The position numbers and the translations under genes were made by a program. Of a DNA stretch of 64,000 bases, positions 16,042-23,782 are shown in pieces. This stretch comes from Actinomadura_E scrupuli. Lineage in GTDB: Bacteria > Actinomycetota > Actinomycetes > Streptosporangiales > Streptosporangiaceae. The stretch covers positions 124,001 to 188,000 of the forward strand of contig NZ_JBPCCU010000013.1 in assembly GCF_050971785.1 (NCBI RefSeq), read 5' to 3'. Position 1 is the first letter of the stretch; the number at the start of each line of letters is the position of its first letter. The notes beneath the pieces are model-generated. The model saw only the letters and a program-made list of their open reading frames with translations. It had not been told where the DNA came from and did not search any database.

Positions 16042-16713
16042 TCAGAGGGCGGCCGCGCGCTCCTTCACGAGCCGTACGACCGCGTCGACGACCTCATCGA
16101 GCTTCAGCTCGGTGGAGTCGATCTCGACGGCATCGTCGGCCTTGGTCATCGGGGATGCCTTGCGGGTGGAGTCCAGCCGGTCCCGGCGCGCCTGCTCCTG
16201 GAGCAGGACCTGCACCGTGGCTGCCGGGTCGGTGGTCAGATCCCCGGCCCGCCGCTGGGCCCGGATCTCCTCACTCGCGGTGAGAAAGATCTTGACCGGT
16301 GCGCCGGGTGCGACGACGGTGCCGATGTCACGGCCCTCCGCGACGATGTCCCCCGCAGCCATGATCTCACGCTGCAGCGCGACCAGCCGCTCCCGCACCG
16401 CGGGCACGGAGCTGACGGCGCTGACCGCGTTGGTCACCTCGCGGGTCCGGATCGGGCCGGACACGTCGGTGCCGTCGATGCGGATGGCGGGCGCGTCGGG
16501 GTCGGTGCCCGGCTCCAGCACCGGTTCGGCGGCCCGTGCGGCCACCTGCTCCGCGTCCTGGACCGGCACGCCCTGGGAGAGCATCCACCACGTCATGGCC
16601 CGGTACATCGCACCGGTGTCGAGATAGCGGAGCCCCAGGGCGCGGGCCACCCCCTTGGCGGCGCTTGACTTACCGGAGCCCGAGGGGCCGTCCATGGCGA
16701 TGACGATCGTCAC
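16042..16713 (-). CDS. cmk: Cytidylate kinase
   Basis: 223 residues. P-loop GPSGSGKSSAAKG at the N-terminus, then LDTGAMYRAMTW, EGRDIGTVV and RAQRRAGDL, all standard Cmk blocks for phosphorylating CMP/dCMP with ATP. The length matches the family. It sits between tyrA and der; about 215 bp separate it from tyrA, with no further gene in that gap. Confidence 0.97.
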   Translation of the reverse strand: MTIVIAMDGPSGSGKSSAAKGVARALGLRYLDTGAMYRAMTWWMLSQGVPVQDAEQVAARAAEPVLEPGTDPDAPAIRIDGTDVSGPIRTREVTNAVSAVSSVPAVRERLVALQREIMAAGDIVAEGRDIGTVVAPGAPVKIFLTASEEIRAQRRAGDLTTDPAATVQVLLQEQARRDRLDSTRKASPMTKADDAVEIDSTELKLDEVVDAVVRLVKERAAAL

Positions 16714-16928
16714 GTCTGTTTCTCTCCCACCTGCGTACCGGGCCGCCGGCCCGCGCCGGAGGGACCGCCTGTCGCGGTCTCCTCATCTGTCATTCCCCAC
16801 GTACTCGTGCAAGCCCCAACGGACCAGAGTACCGGCCGCGCGGGGCCGATCGCCCCGATCCCGCGGTGATCGGCGCCCGGGGGGCCGTCACCCGCCCGGG
16901 CAAGGAAGATCGTCCAGGTGGCCGGGGA

Positions 16929-18041
16929 TCAGCCGGGGACGGACCAGCCCCGGGCGCGCAGTGCCTCGGCGAGCCCCTCCGCCGCCTCGGGCCGGACGGA
17001 GAGCTCGGCGACACCGACCGGCAGGCCCGGGGAGTGCTCGATCGCGACGTCCTCGATGTTGACGCCGGCGTCTCCGGCGGCCTGGAAGAGCCGGGCCAGC
17101 TCGCCGGGACGGTCCGGGATGACGACCGACACCAGGGCGTACGAGCGCGGCCGGCCGCCGTGCTTGCCGGGGATGCGCCCCCGGCCGGCGGCGCCGCGCC
17201 GCAGCAGCTCGGTGACCTTGTCGGCCGCGACCTCCGCCACCGCCCCGCGGTTCTCGGCGCCGGCCCGCAGCATCGCGGCCGCCAGGGCGAGATCTCCGGC
17301 GACCGCGTCCAGGACGTCGGCCACCGGCCCGGCGTTGGCGCTGAGGATGCCGATCCACAGGGCCGGGTCGCTGGCCGCGACCCGCGTGACGTCGCGTACG
17401 CCCTGGCCGGCCAGGCCCAGCGCCACCTCGGGGGCGTCGCCGAGCCGGGCGGCCATCGCGGCCGACACCACGTGCGGCCCGTGCGAGACCAGCGCGACCG
17501 CCCGGTCGTGTTCGGCGGCGCTGACGGTGAGCGGCTCGGCCCCGCAGGCCCGCGCGAGGGCGGTGACCGCCTCGGCCGCCGCGGCGGAGGACTCCGGTGA
17601 CGGGCACAGGGCCCAGGGGCGGCCGAGGAACAGGTCGGCCCGCGCCGCGGCCGGGCCGGATCGCTCCCGTCCGGCCAGCGGGTGCCCCGCCACGAAGGTG
17701 GTCAGGTCACAGCCCAGCTCGGCGGCCTCGGCCAGCGGGCGGGCCTTGACGCTGGCGACGTCGGTGTAGACCCGGGCCAGCCCGCGCTTCTGCGCCTCCA
17801 GCAGGGCCGCGGCCACCGCCGCGGGCGGTACGGCGAGCACGGCGAGGTCCGCGGGCGTCCCGTGATCATCCTCCGGGAGGGCCGATCCGGCCCCGAGCTC
17901 GACCGCCAGCCGCAGCGACGCCGTGTCCCGGTCGGCGAGCAGCACCTCGGCGCCGCGCTCGCGCATCGCCAGCGCGATCGACGTGCCGATCAGCCCGGTG
18001 CCGACCACGACGATCCGCCGCGGGAAGCCTTCTTCTGTCAC
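16929..18041 (-). CDS. tyrA: Prephenate dehydrogenase with C-terminal ACT domain
   Basis: 370 residues. N-terminal Rossmann motif VVGTGLIGTS (NAD(P) binding), the catalytic-region SHGPHVVSAAMA and GHPLAGRERSG, then a C-terminal ACT domain (about 300-370: YALVSVVIPDRPGELARLF...) that probably senses tyrosine. It oxidatively decarboxylates prephenate toward tyrosine. The gene follows chorismate mutase aroH, which makes its substrate. The GTG start is close behind a GAGG. A perfect 39-bp palindrome lies 30 bp upstream of the start and may regulate the pair. Confidence 0.93.
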   Translation of the reverse strand: MTEEGFPRRIVVVGTGLIGTSIALAMRERGAEVLLADRDTASLRLAVELGAGSALPEDDHGTPADLAVLAVPPAAVAAALLEAQKRGLARVYTDVASVKARPLAEAAELGCDLTTFVAGHPLAGRERSGPAAARADLFLGRPWALCPSPESSAAAAEAVTALARACGAEPLTVSAAEHDRAVALVSHGPHVVSAAMAARLGDAPEVALGLAGQGVRDVTRVAASDPALWIGILSANAGPVADVLDAVAGDLALAAAMLRAGAENRGAVAEVAADKVTELLRRGAAGRGRIPGKHGGRPRSYALVSVVIPDRPGELARLFQAAGDAGVNIEDVAIEHSPGLPVGVAELSVRPEAAEGLAEALRARGWSVPG

Positions 18042-18070
18042 TACCTCAGCCTATCGATTCCGTTCACGTC

Positions 18071-18109
18071 GTGATCATGCAATCGTTCGCCGAACGATTG
18101 CATGATCAC
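18071..18109. promoter_or_regulatory. Perfect 39-bp palindrome between aroH and tyrA
   Basis: Arms of 19 bp (GTGATCATGCAATCGTTCG and its exact complement) flank one central base. The sequence is much richer in A/T than its surroundings and starts 6 bp after the aroH stop. On RNA it would form a 19-bp stem, but the 1-nt centre is too small for a normal loop and no U tract follows. A DNA operator for a dimeric regulator, or a transcription-processing element, is as likely as a terminator. Confidence 0.6.
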
Positions 18110-18114
18110 GGAGG

Positions 18115-18477
18115 TCATTGGGCGATGTCGAGCCGCAGGGCCGTGGCGCCGCGCAGGTAGACGTGCTGCATCGCCGAGCGGGGGCGGTCCGTCTCGATGT
18201 GCGCCATCAGCCGGATCACCCGGGGCAGCGCGTGCGGGACGTCGACCTCGGCGGCGCACAGCAGCGGCACCTCGTGGAAACCCAGCTTGCGGGCCGCCAG
18301 CGCCGGGAACTCCGACGTCAGATCCGGGGTCGCCGTGAAGATCACGCTGATGACGTCGTCGGTGGTGAGCTCGTTGCGCGCCATCACCTCGGCGACGAGC
18401 TCGGTCGTCGCCTCCAGGATCAGCGTCCGATCGTCGGCGTCGACCTGCGTCGCGCCGCGAACCGCCCGTACCGCCAT
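18115..18477 (-). CDS. aroH: Chorismate mutase, AroH type
   Basis: 120 residues, typical of the trimeric AroH fold. Starts MAVRAVRGATQV, then SVIFTATPDLTSEFPA and a C-terminal HVYLRGATALR containing the active-site arginine region. It converts chorismate to prephenate for the downstream tyrA. GGAGGGG lies 7 nt before the ATG; an upstream in-frame GTG falls inside that ribosome-binding site and was rejected. Confidence 0.95.
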   Translation of the reverse strand: MAVRAVRGATQVDADDRTLILEATTELVAEVMARNELTTDDVISVIFTATPDLTSEFPALAARKLGFHEVPLLCAAEVDVPHALPRVIRLMAHIETDRPRSAMQHVYLRGATALRLDIAQ

Positions 18478-18540
18478 TTCAGTCCCCTCCGTCACACCGC
18501 GTGCCGCCCTACCGGGCGGTACCGCCTACCCGGCCCCATG

Positions 18541-19275
18541 CTAAAGATCGACGGCCGCGTACAGCTCGCCGACCTCCCGGGGGGTCAGCGCGCGGATCGC
18601 ACCGGGCTTGAGCCGACCCAGCTTGACCGGGCCGAACTCGGTCCGGGCCAGCTGCCGCACGGGGTGCCCGACCTCCTTCAGCAGGCGCCGCACGATGTGC
18701 TTGCGGCCCTCGTGCAGCTTGACCTCGACCAGGAAGCGCCTGCCGGACTGCTCGACGATGCGGAAGTCGTCCGCCTTCACCACGCCGTCCTCCAGGGTCA
18801 CGCCCTTGAGCAGCCGCCGGCCGAGGTCCCGCGCGATCGGCCCCGCCACCTCGGCGACATAGGTCTTGGTGACGCCGAACGACGGGTGGGTCAGGCGGTG
18901 CGCCAGCTCCCCGTCGTTGGTGAGCAGGATGAGCCCCTCGGTGTCGGTGTCGAGCCGGCCGACGTGGAACAGCCGTTCCGGCACCTCCCCGACATAGGCG
19001 GCCAGGCTCCGCCGGCCCCTCTCGTCGGACATGGTGCTCACCACGCCGCGCGGCTTGTTGACCGCGTAGTAGCGGGTGGCGGCCCGGGTCTCGACCCGCT
19101 TGCCGTCCACGTGGATCACGACCTGCTCGGGATGCACCTTGGCGCCGAACCAGGCCACCACCTTGCCGTCGACCTGCACCCGGCGCTCGGCGATCAGTTC
19201 CTCGCAGTGCCGCCTGCTGCCGATCCCGGCGTCCGCCAGGACCTTCTGCAGCCGGACACCTTCGTTGTCGTTCAC
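18541..19275 (-). CDS. rluB: 23S rRNA pseudouridine synthase, RluB/RsuA family
   Basis: 244 residues. N-terminal S4 RNA-binding domain (RLQKVLADAGIGSRR), then the catalytic motif VGRLDTDTEGLILLTNDG containing the active-site aspartate, and the C-terminal RRLLKEVGHPVRQL block. It makes pseudouridine in large-subunit rRNA. It overlaps scpB by 4 nt. Placement after scpAB is conserved in many bacteria. Confidence 0.95.
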   Translation of the reverse strand: MNDNEGVRLQKVLADAGIGSRRHCEELIAERRVQVDGKVVAWFGAKVHPEQVVIHVDGKRVETRAATRYYAVNKPRGVVSTMSDERGRRSLAAYVGEVPERLFHVGRLDTDTEGLILLTNDGELAHRLTHPSFGVTKTYVAEVAGPIARDLGRRLLKGVTLEDGVVKADDFRIVEQSGRRFLVEVKLHEGRKHIVRRLLKEVGHPVRQLARTEFGPVKLGRLKPGAIRALTPREVGELYAAVDL

Positions 19276-19988
19276 TTCGCTATGTCCTCGATGCCTTCAA
19301 TGTCGTCGGGCAGGTAGGGGGCGAGTTCGGGGAGTTCCTCGATACCGCGCAGCCCCAGCCGCTCCAGGAAGTATCCGGTGGTGCGATAAAGGTGGGCCTG
19401 GGTGTCGGGGTCCTGCCCCGACTCCTCGATCAGGCCCCGCAGCGTCAGGGTCCGGATGACCCCGTCGCTGTTGACCCCGCGGATCGCCGACACGCGGGCC
19501 CGGCTGACCGGCTGGCGGTAGGCGACCACCGCGAGGGTCTCCAGCGCGGCCTGGGTGAGCCGGGTCTGCTGGCCGTCGGTCACGAACCGCTCCACCACCG
19601 GGGCGCAGACGTCCCGGGTGTAGAACCGCCAGCCACCGGCGATCTCCCTCAGATCGAACCCCCGGCCCTGCTCGGTGTATTCCTGCGACAGCTCCCGCAG
19701 CCCCGCCACGACCTGATCGCGGGGCCGCTCCAGGATCTGGGCGAGGGTCACCTCGGCGACCGGCTCGTCGACGACCAGCAGGATCGCCTCCAGGGAGGCG
19801 CGCAGACCCGGCCGTTCCTCCGGCTCCGGGGCGGCCGGGGCCGCCGCGGAGCCGCCGGTCTCCCCCGTCGCTCCGTCGCCCGGCTCGCGGTCCGCCGGCT
19901 CCCCGGGCAGGCCGGGGCCGTGCCCGCCGGGTGTTGCCTCGTCGGTCTCGTCCGCAGGGACCGGCACGTCGTACACCCCGTCAGTCAC
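19272..19988 (-). CDS. scpB: Segregation and condensation protein B
   Basis: 238 residues. The N-terminal 55 residues are acidic, Gly/Pro-rich and probably disordered, an actinobacterial extension. Two winged-helix domains follow (LRASLEAILLVVDEPV... and QAALETLAVVAYRQPVSRARV with IRGVNSDGVIRTL). It binds ScpA and SMC in the condensin complex. It overlaps scpA by 8 nt and rluB by 4 nt. Confidence 0.95.
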   Translation of the reverse strand: MTDGVYDVPVPADETDEATPGGHGPGLPGEPADREPGDGATGETGGSAAAPAAPEPEERPGLRASLEAILLVVDEPVAEVTLAQILERPRDQVVAGLRELSQEYTEQGRGFDLREIAGGWRFYTRDVCAPVVERFVTDGQQTRLTQAALETLAVVAYRQPVSRARVSAIRGVNSDGVIRTLTLRGLIEESGQDPDTQAHLYRTTGYFLERLGLRGIEELPELAPYLPDDIEGIEDIAK

Positions 19989-20943
19989 TGTCGTCGTCCC
20001 CGTTCGGCTCCGGTGCGCCTTGATAGTCGTCGCCGACCACGATCTCCCCCTCGTCGCTGCCGGTCCAGGTCACGTGCAGCTCGCCGAGGGCCTCGAGCTG
20101 CTCGAAGGAGACCGCCTGCTCGCGATACAGCTCCAGGAGTGCCAGAAAGCGCGCCACGACCTCGAACGTCCCCGCGCAGTCGGCCGTGAGGGCCCGGAAG
20201 GTGGACCGCCGCAGCCGACGGAGCTGCGCGACGATGATAGCGGCCTGGTCCTTGACATTGGCCGCAGGCTGATACATGTGCTCGACCGAGACGGTCGGCA
20301 CGGCCTTCGGCGCGAACGTCCGGGCGGCGAGCCGGGCGAACTCCGCCGGCCCCAGCCCGAGCAGCACCTCGGGCAGCATGTCGGCGAAGCGCGGCTCCAT
20401 CGGCACCAGGCGGGGGAAGCGCTTGGCCTCCTCGGCCATCCGCCCGGCCAGGAACCTCGCGACCTCCTTGTAGGCGCGGTACTGCAGCAGCCGGGCGAAC
20501 AGCAGGTCGCGGGCCTCCAGGAGGGCGAGGTCCTCCTCGTCGTCGACCTCCCCGGAGGGCAGCAGCCGCGCGGCCTTGAGATCGAGCAGGGTGGCCGCGA
20601 CCAGCAGGAAGTGACTGGCCTGGTCGAGGTCCCACTCCTTGCCGTAGGAGCGGATGAAGGCGATGAACTCGTCGGTGACCTTGTGCAGGGACACCTCGGT
20701 GATGTCCAGCTTGTGCTTGGAGATCAGGCCCAGCAGCAGGTCGAAGGGGCCCTCGAAGTTGTCCAGGTGGACCTCGAACCCCCGGGCCTTGCCGGCCGGA
20801 GGGAGGTCGGGGGCCTCGGGGATCTCGGACGCACCGGCGCCGCGCGGGGGCCCGGAGAGGTCTCCGGCCAGGTCCTCGCTCTGGGGCGCAGCGGTGTCGG
20901 TCACATCTATGACGGTAACGGAATCACGGCCCGGACCTCGCAT
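19981..20943 (-). CDS. scpA: Segregation and condensation protein A
   Basis: 320 residues. The kleisin N-terminal block FEVHLDNFEGPFDLLLGLI begins near residue 52, followed by HKLDITEVSLHKVT, and a C-terminal winged helix ends in an acidic tail. It bridges SMC heads in chromosome condensation. The first ATG gives a long, weakly conserved N-terminus; a GTG 13 codons later (TDTAAPQSE) is an equally possible start. It is coupled to scpB and lies downstream of parA. Confidence 0.95.
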   Translation of the reverse strand: MRGPGRDSVTVIDVTDTAAPQSEDLAGDLSGPPRGAGASEIPEAPDLPPAGKARGFEVHLDNFEGPFDLLLGLISKHKLDITEVSLHKVTDEFIAFIRSYGKEWDLDQASHFLLVAATLLDLKAARLLPSGEVDDEEDLALLEARDLLFARLLQYRAYKEVARFLAGRMAEEAKRFPRLVPMEPRFADMLPEVLLGLGPAEFARLAARTFAPKAVPTVSVEHMYQPAANVKDQAAIIVAQLRRLRRSTFRALTADCAGTFEVVARFLALLELYREQAVSFEQLEALGELHVTWTGSDEGEIVVGDDYQGAPEPNGDDDSD

Positions 20944-21017
20944 CCGGCGCCGAACACGCCCTGGTCAGCCCGGCAGGCGCCGCAGCGGCAGGGCGACGGC
21001 GGGCGGGCCCGGCGGGG

Positions 21018-21959
21018 TCAGCCCATCAGCCGCCATCGTTCGAGCACCTCCTTGGCCAGCTCGCGGTAGGCGTTGGCGCCCATCGAGGACGAGTCGAAGG
21101 TGGTGATCGGCTCTCCGACCACGGTGGCGTCGGGGAACCGGACCGTACGGTTGATCACCGTGTGGAAGACCTTGTCGCCGAACGCCTCGACGACCCGGCC
21201 GAGCACCTCGCGGGTGTGCAGCGTCCGCGAGTCGTACATGGTGCCCAGGAAGCCGTCGATCATGAGGTCGGGGTTGATCCGGGCCTGGACCTTCTCGATG
21301 GTCTCCATCAGCAGGGCCACGCCGCGCATGGCGAAGTACTCGCACTCCAGCGGCACCAGCACGCCCTGGCTGGCGGCCAGCGCGTTGATCGTCAGCAGGC
21401 CCAGGGAGGGCTGGCAGTCGATCAGGATGTAGTCGTAGTGCTCCACCGCGGGCTTGAGGCACTGCTGCAGGATGTACTCCCGGCCGACCTCGTGCACGAG
21501 CTGGACCTCGGCCCCGGACAGGTCGATGTTGCTGGGCAGCAGGTCCATGCCCTCGACGGTGGTCTCCAGCAGGATGTCCTCCCACTCGACCCCGCGCTCC
21601 AGCAGCAGGTTGTGGACCGTCATCTCGAGCTGGCGCGGGTCGCCCTGCCCCAGCCCCACCGAGAGCGCGCCCTGCGGGTCGAAGTCGACCAGCAGCACCC
21701 GGCGGCCCTGCTCGGCCAGCGCGGCGCCCAGGTTGATGGTCGTGGTGGTCTTGCCCACCCCGCCCTTCTGGTTGCAGACGGCCACGATGCGGGCCGGGCC
21801 GTGCTCGGCCAGCGGCTCCGGATCGGGGAACGACGGCACCGGCCGCCGGGTCGGGCCCAGGGAGAGACGGGGATCCGTCTCGATGGCGGCCGCGAGCACT
21901 TTCTCCGCGGCGTGCTGTGTGCTGGTCAACAGCTTCGAACCTCCCCGCGGCCAGGACAT
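21018..21959 (-). CDS. ParA/Soj-family partition ATPase
   Basis: 313 residues. Deviant Walker A KGGVGKTTT, LLVDFDPQGA and IDCQPSLGLL define a ParA ATPase. A roughly 50-residue N-terminal extension contains basic residues. This orphan ParA, without a ParB partner, is conserved beside scpAB in actinobacteria and probably helps chromosome organisation or division rather than plasmid partition. The ATG has no clear Shine-Dalgarno; an in-frame TTG ten codons in (21929) is preceded by GGGAGG at about 10 nt and may be the true start. Confidence 0.93.
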   Translation of the reverse strand: MSWPRGGSKLLTSTQHAAEKVLAAAIETDPRLSLGPTRRPVPSFPDPEPLAEHGPARIVAVCNQKGGVGKTTTTINLGAALAEQGRRVLLVDFDPQGALSVGLGQGDPRQLEMTVHNLLLERGVEWEDILLETTVEGMDLLPSNIDLSGAEVQLVHEVGREYILQQCLKPAVEHYDYILIDCQPSLGLLTINALAASQGVLVPLECEYFAMRGVALLMETIEKVQARINPDLMIDGFLGTMYDSRTLHTREVLGRVVEAFGDKVFHTVINRTVRFPDATVVGEPITTFDSSSMGANAYRELAKEVLERWRLMG

Positions 21960-22059
21960 GCCGTCAAGACCCGGACTCTACGGATCGTGTCACCCGACGG
22001 CAAGGCGACTCGCGGAACGACAGGCGGCCCGGCCCCGCCCGCGGCCCACCGCCCGCCGC

Positions 22060-23061
22060 TCATTCCCGCGCCCGGGGGTGGGATGCGGCATGGACCTCAT
22101 GCAGCAGCTGGACCGTCAGCAGCGTAGGGACCTGGGTGGTCGTGACCGAGGCGTGCCCGAGCAGCTCCTGGACCACCCGGACGTCGGCGCCGCCGTCGAG
22201 GAGATGGGTCGCGAAGGAATGCCGGAGTGTGTGCGGGGACACATCGCGCAGCCCGGCCCGGCCGGCGGCGGCGCGCAGCACCATCCACGCCCCCTGGCGG
22301 GACAGCCGCCCGCCCCGGGCGTTGAGGAACAGCGCCGGCCCTCCGCGCCCCGCCCTGGCCAGCTCGGGCCGGGCCCGGGCCAGGTAGGCCTCGACGGCAC
22401 GCCGGGCGTGGCCGCCGATGGGCACCATCCGGGTCCTGCCCCCCTTGCCGGGCACCCGGGCGAGCCCGCCGCCCAGGTCCAGCGCGCCGATGTCCAGCCC
22501 GACCGCCTCGGAGATGCGCGCCCCGGAGCCGTACAGCAGCTCCAGCAGCGCCCGGTCGCGCAGGCCGCGCGGGGTGTCCTCGGGCCCGGCCGCGGCCAGC
22601 AGCCTCTCCACGTCGCCGGTGGAGATCGCCTTGGGCGGCCGCCGGGGCGGGGCGGGCGCCTTGACCTCACGGGCGGGATCGGCCGTGGCGAGGCCCTCGC
22701 GGAGCGCGAAGCGGTGCAGCCCGCGCACCGCGACGACGGCCCGCGCGGCCGACCCGGCCGACAGCGGCGGATGCCGCTGGTCGCCCTCCCGCAGGCCGCT
22801 GAGGAAGGCCAGCACGTCGTCCTCGCCGGCCTGGCCGATGAACTGGCGGCCGCGCTCGGCGAGCACGGCGGCGTACCGGCGCAGGTCCCGCCGGTAGGAG
22901 CTGAGGGTGTTCTCGGCGAGGCCGCGGTCCACGGCCAGGTGGTCGAGGTAGCCGCGCACGGCCGAGTCCAGGGCGGCCGCCGGGGAACCGGCCGGGGTGA
23001 CGCCGCCGGTGACCGCCTGACCGGGCACGCTCACCGGCTCGCTCCCGCGCGCTGTGCTCAT
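22060..23061 (-). CDS. xerD: XerD-like tyrosine recombinase lacking the catalytic tyrosine
   Basis: 333 residues with a SAM-like N-terminal domain and a C-terminal recombinase domain. The catalytic set is Arg182 (GSGARISE), Lys206 (GKGGRTR), His277 and Arg280 (SPHTLRHSF) and His303 (LLGHAS). At the position of the nucleophile, family members read TTTQ(I/V)YT, but here it is TTTQVPT: Pro312, codon CCT at 22126-22128. No tyrosine occurs anywhere after that point. The rest of the tail (EVHAASHPRA) still matches XerD. Position beside parA-scpAB is the normal XerD locus. Either the enzyme is catalytically dead and serves as a partner or architectural subunit, or this base stretch carries an error. 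Confidence 0.88.
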   Translation of the reverse strand: MSTARGSEPVSVPGQAVTGGVTPAGSPAAALDSAVRGYLDHLAVDRGLAENTLSSYRRDLRRYAAVLAERGRQFIGQAGEDDVLAFLSGLREGDQRHPPLSAGSAARAVVAVRGLHRFALREGLATADPAREVKAPAPPRRPPKAISTGDVERLLAAAGPEDTPRGLRDRALLELLYGSGARISEAVGLDIGALDLGGGLARVPGKGGRTRMVPIGGHARRAVEAYLARARPELARAGRGGPALFLNARGGRLSRQGAWMVLRAAAGRAGLRDVSPHTLRHSFATHLLDGGADVRVVQELLGHASVTTTQVPTLLTVQLLHEVHAASHPRARE

Positions 23062-23149
23062 CGCCTCGCTCGCTGCTCGCCCCTGGCCGTCCCCGTGACC
23101 TGCCCCATCATGCCCGCCCTGGCGGTAGGGACGGGCACTGATCGCCGGG

Positions 23150-23782
23150 TCAGCCCTCCGGGGCGTCCGCCGCCCGCAGGTCGCGGAAATCCGTGGCGCG
23201 GGCGGCGTAGGCGGCCAAGATACCGGTCACCGCGAGTGAATTGTGGATATCACCGGCCAACACCTTCGCGACGGCCTCGTCCAGCGGCACCCACACGATC
23301 GGCATGTCGGCCTCCTCGTGGACCCGCTCGAAGCCGATCTCCGCCACGGGGACCTCGGTCAGCCCGCGGGCCAGGAAGATCCTCACGCGCTCGTCGGACA
23401 TCCCGGGAGAGGTGAACAGGTCGACGAGCGTGTGCCACTCGGTGGCCCGGTACCCCGCCTCCTCGATCAGCTCGCGCGCGGCGGTCTCCCGGAGCGGCTC
23501 GCCCGCCACGTCGCGCAGTCCGGCCGGCGCCTCCCACAGCAGGTGGCCGGCCGGATGCCGGTACTGCCGCAGCAGCAGCACCCGGCAGTCCTCGTCGAGC
23601 GCCAGCACCCCGACCGAGCCGGGATGGGCGATCATGTCGCGCCGGGCGATGCCCGTGCCGTCGCCGTCGGGCATCCGCACCACGTCGGTACGGACCTTGA
23701 CGACGTGCCCGGCGAAACGGTCGATGCTCTCGACGACCTCCCAGCGTTCGGGCACGTCCCTGACGTCCGTCGATGCCGTCAT
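23150..23782 (-). CDS. Nudix hydrolase, ADP-ribose pyrophosphatase type
   Basis: 210 residues. The Nudix box is complete: GLRDVAGEPLRETAARELIEE, with the following AGY. The surrounding LLLRQYRHPAGHLLWEAPAG is typical of ADP-ribose pyrophosphatases. It hydrolyses ADP-ribose-like compounds to AMP plus sugar phosphate. The ATG overlaps the pyrG stop by 4 nt. This pyrG-Nudix-xerD order is common in actinobacteria. Confidence 0.93.
   Translation of the reverse strand: MTASTDVRDVPERWEVVESIDRFAGHVVKVRTDVVRMPDGDGTGIARRDMIAHPGSVGVLALDEDCRVLLLRQYRHPAGHLLWEAPAGLRDVAGEPLRETAARELIEEAGYRATEWHTLVDLFTSPGMSDERVRIFLARGLTEVPVAEIGFERVHEEADMPIVWVPLDEAVAKVLAGDIHNSLAVTGILAAYAARATDFRDLRAADAPEG

Noticed and set aside
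22060..22140. Frameshift near the end of xerD hiding the catalytic tyrosine
   Set aside because: Residues on both sides of TTTQVPT stay in the family frame (LLGHASVTTT before, EVHAASHPRA after), so a single indel cannot explain the loss; a substitution is needed.
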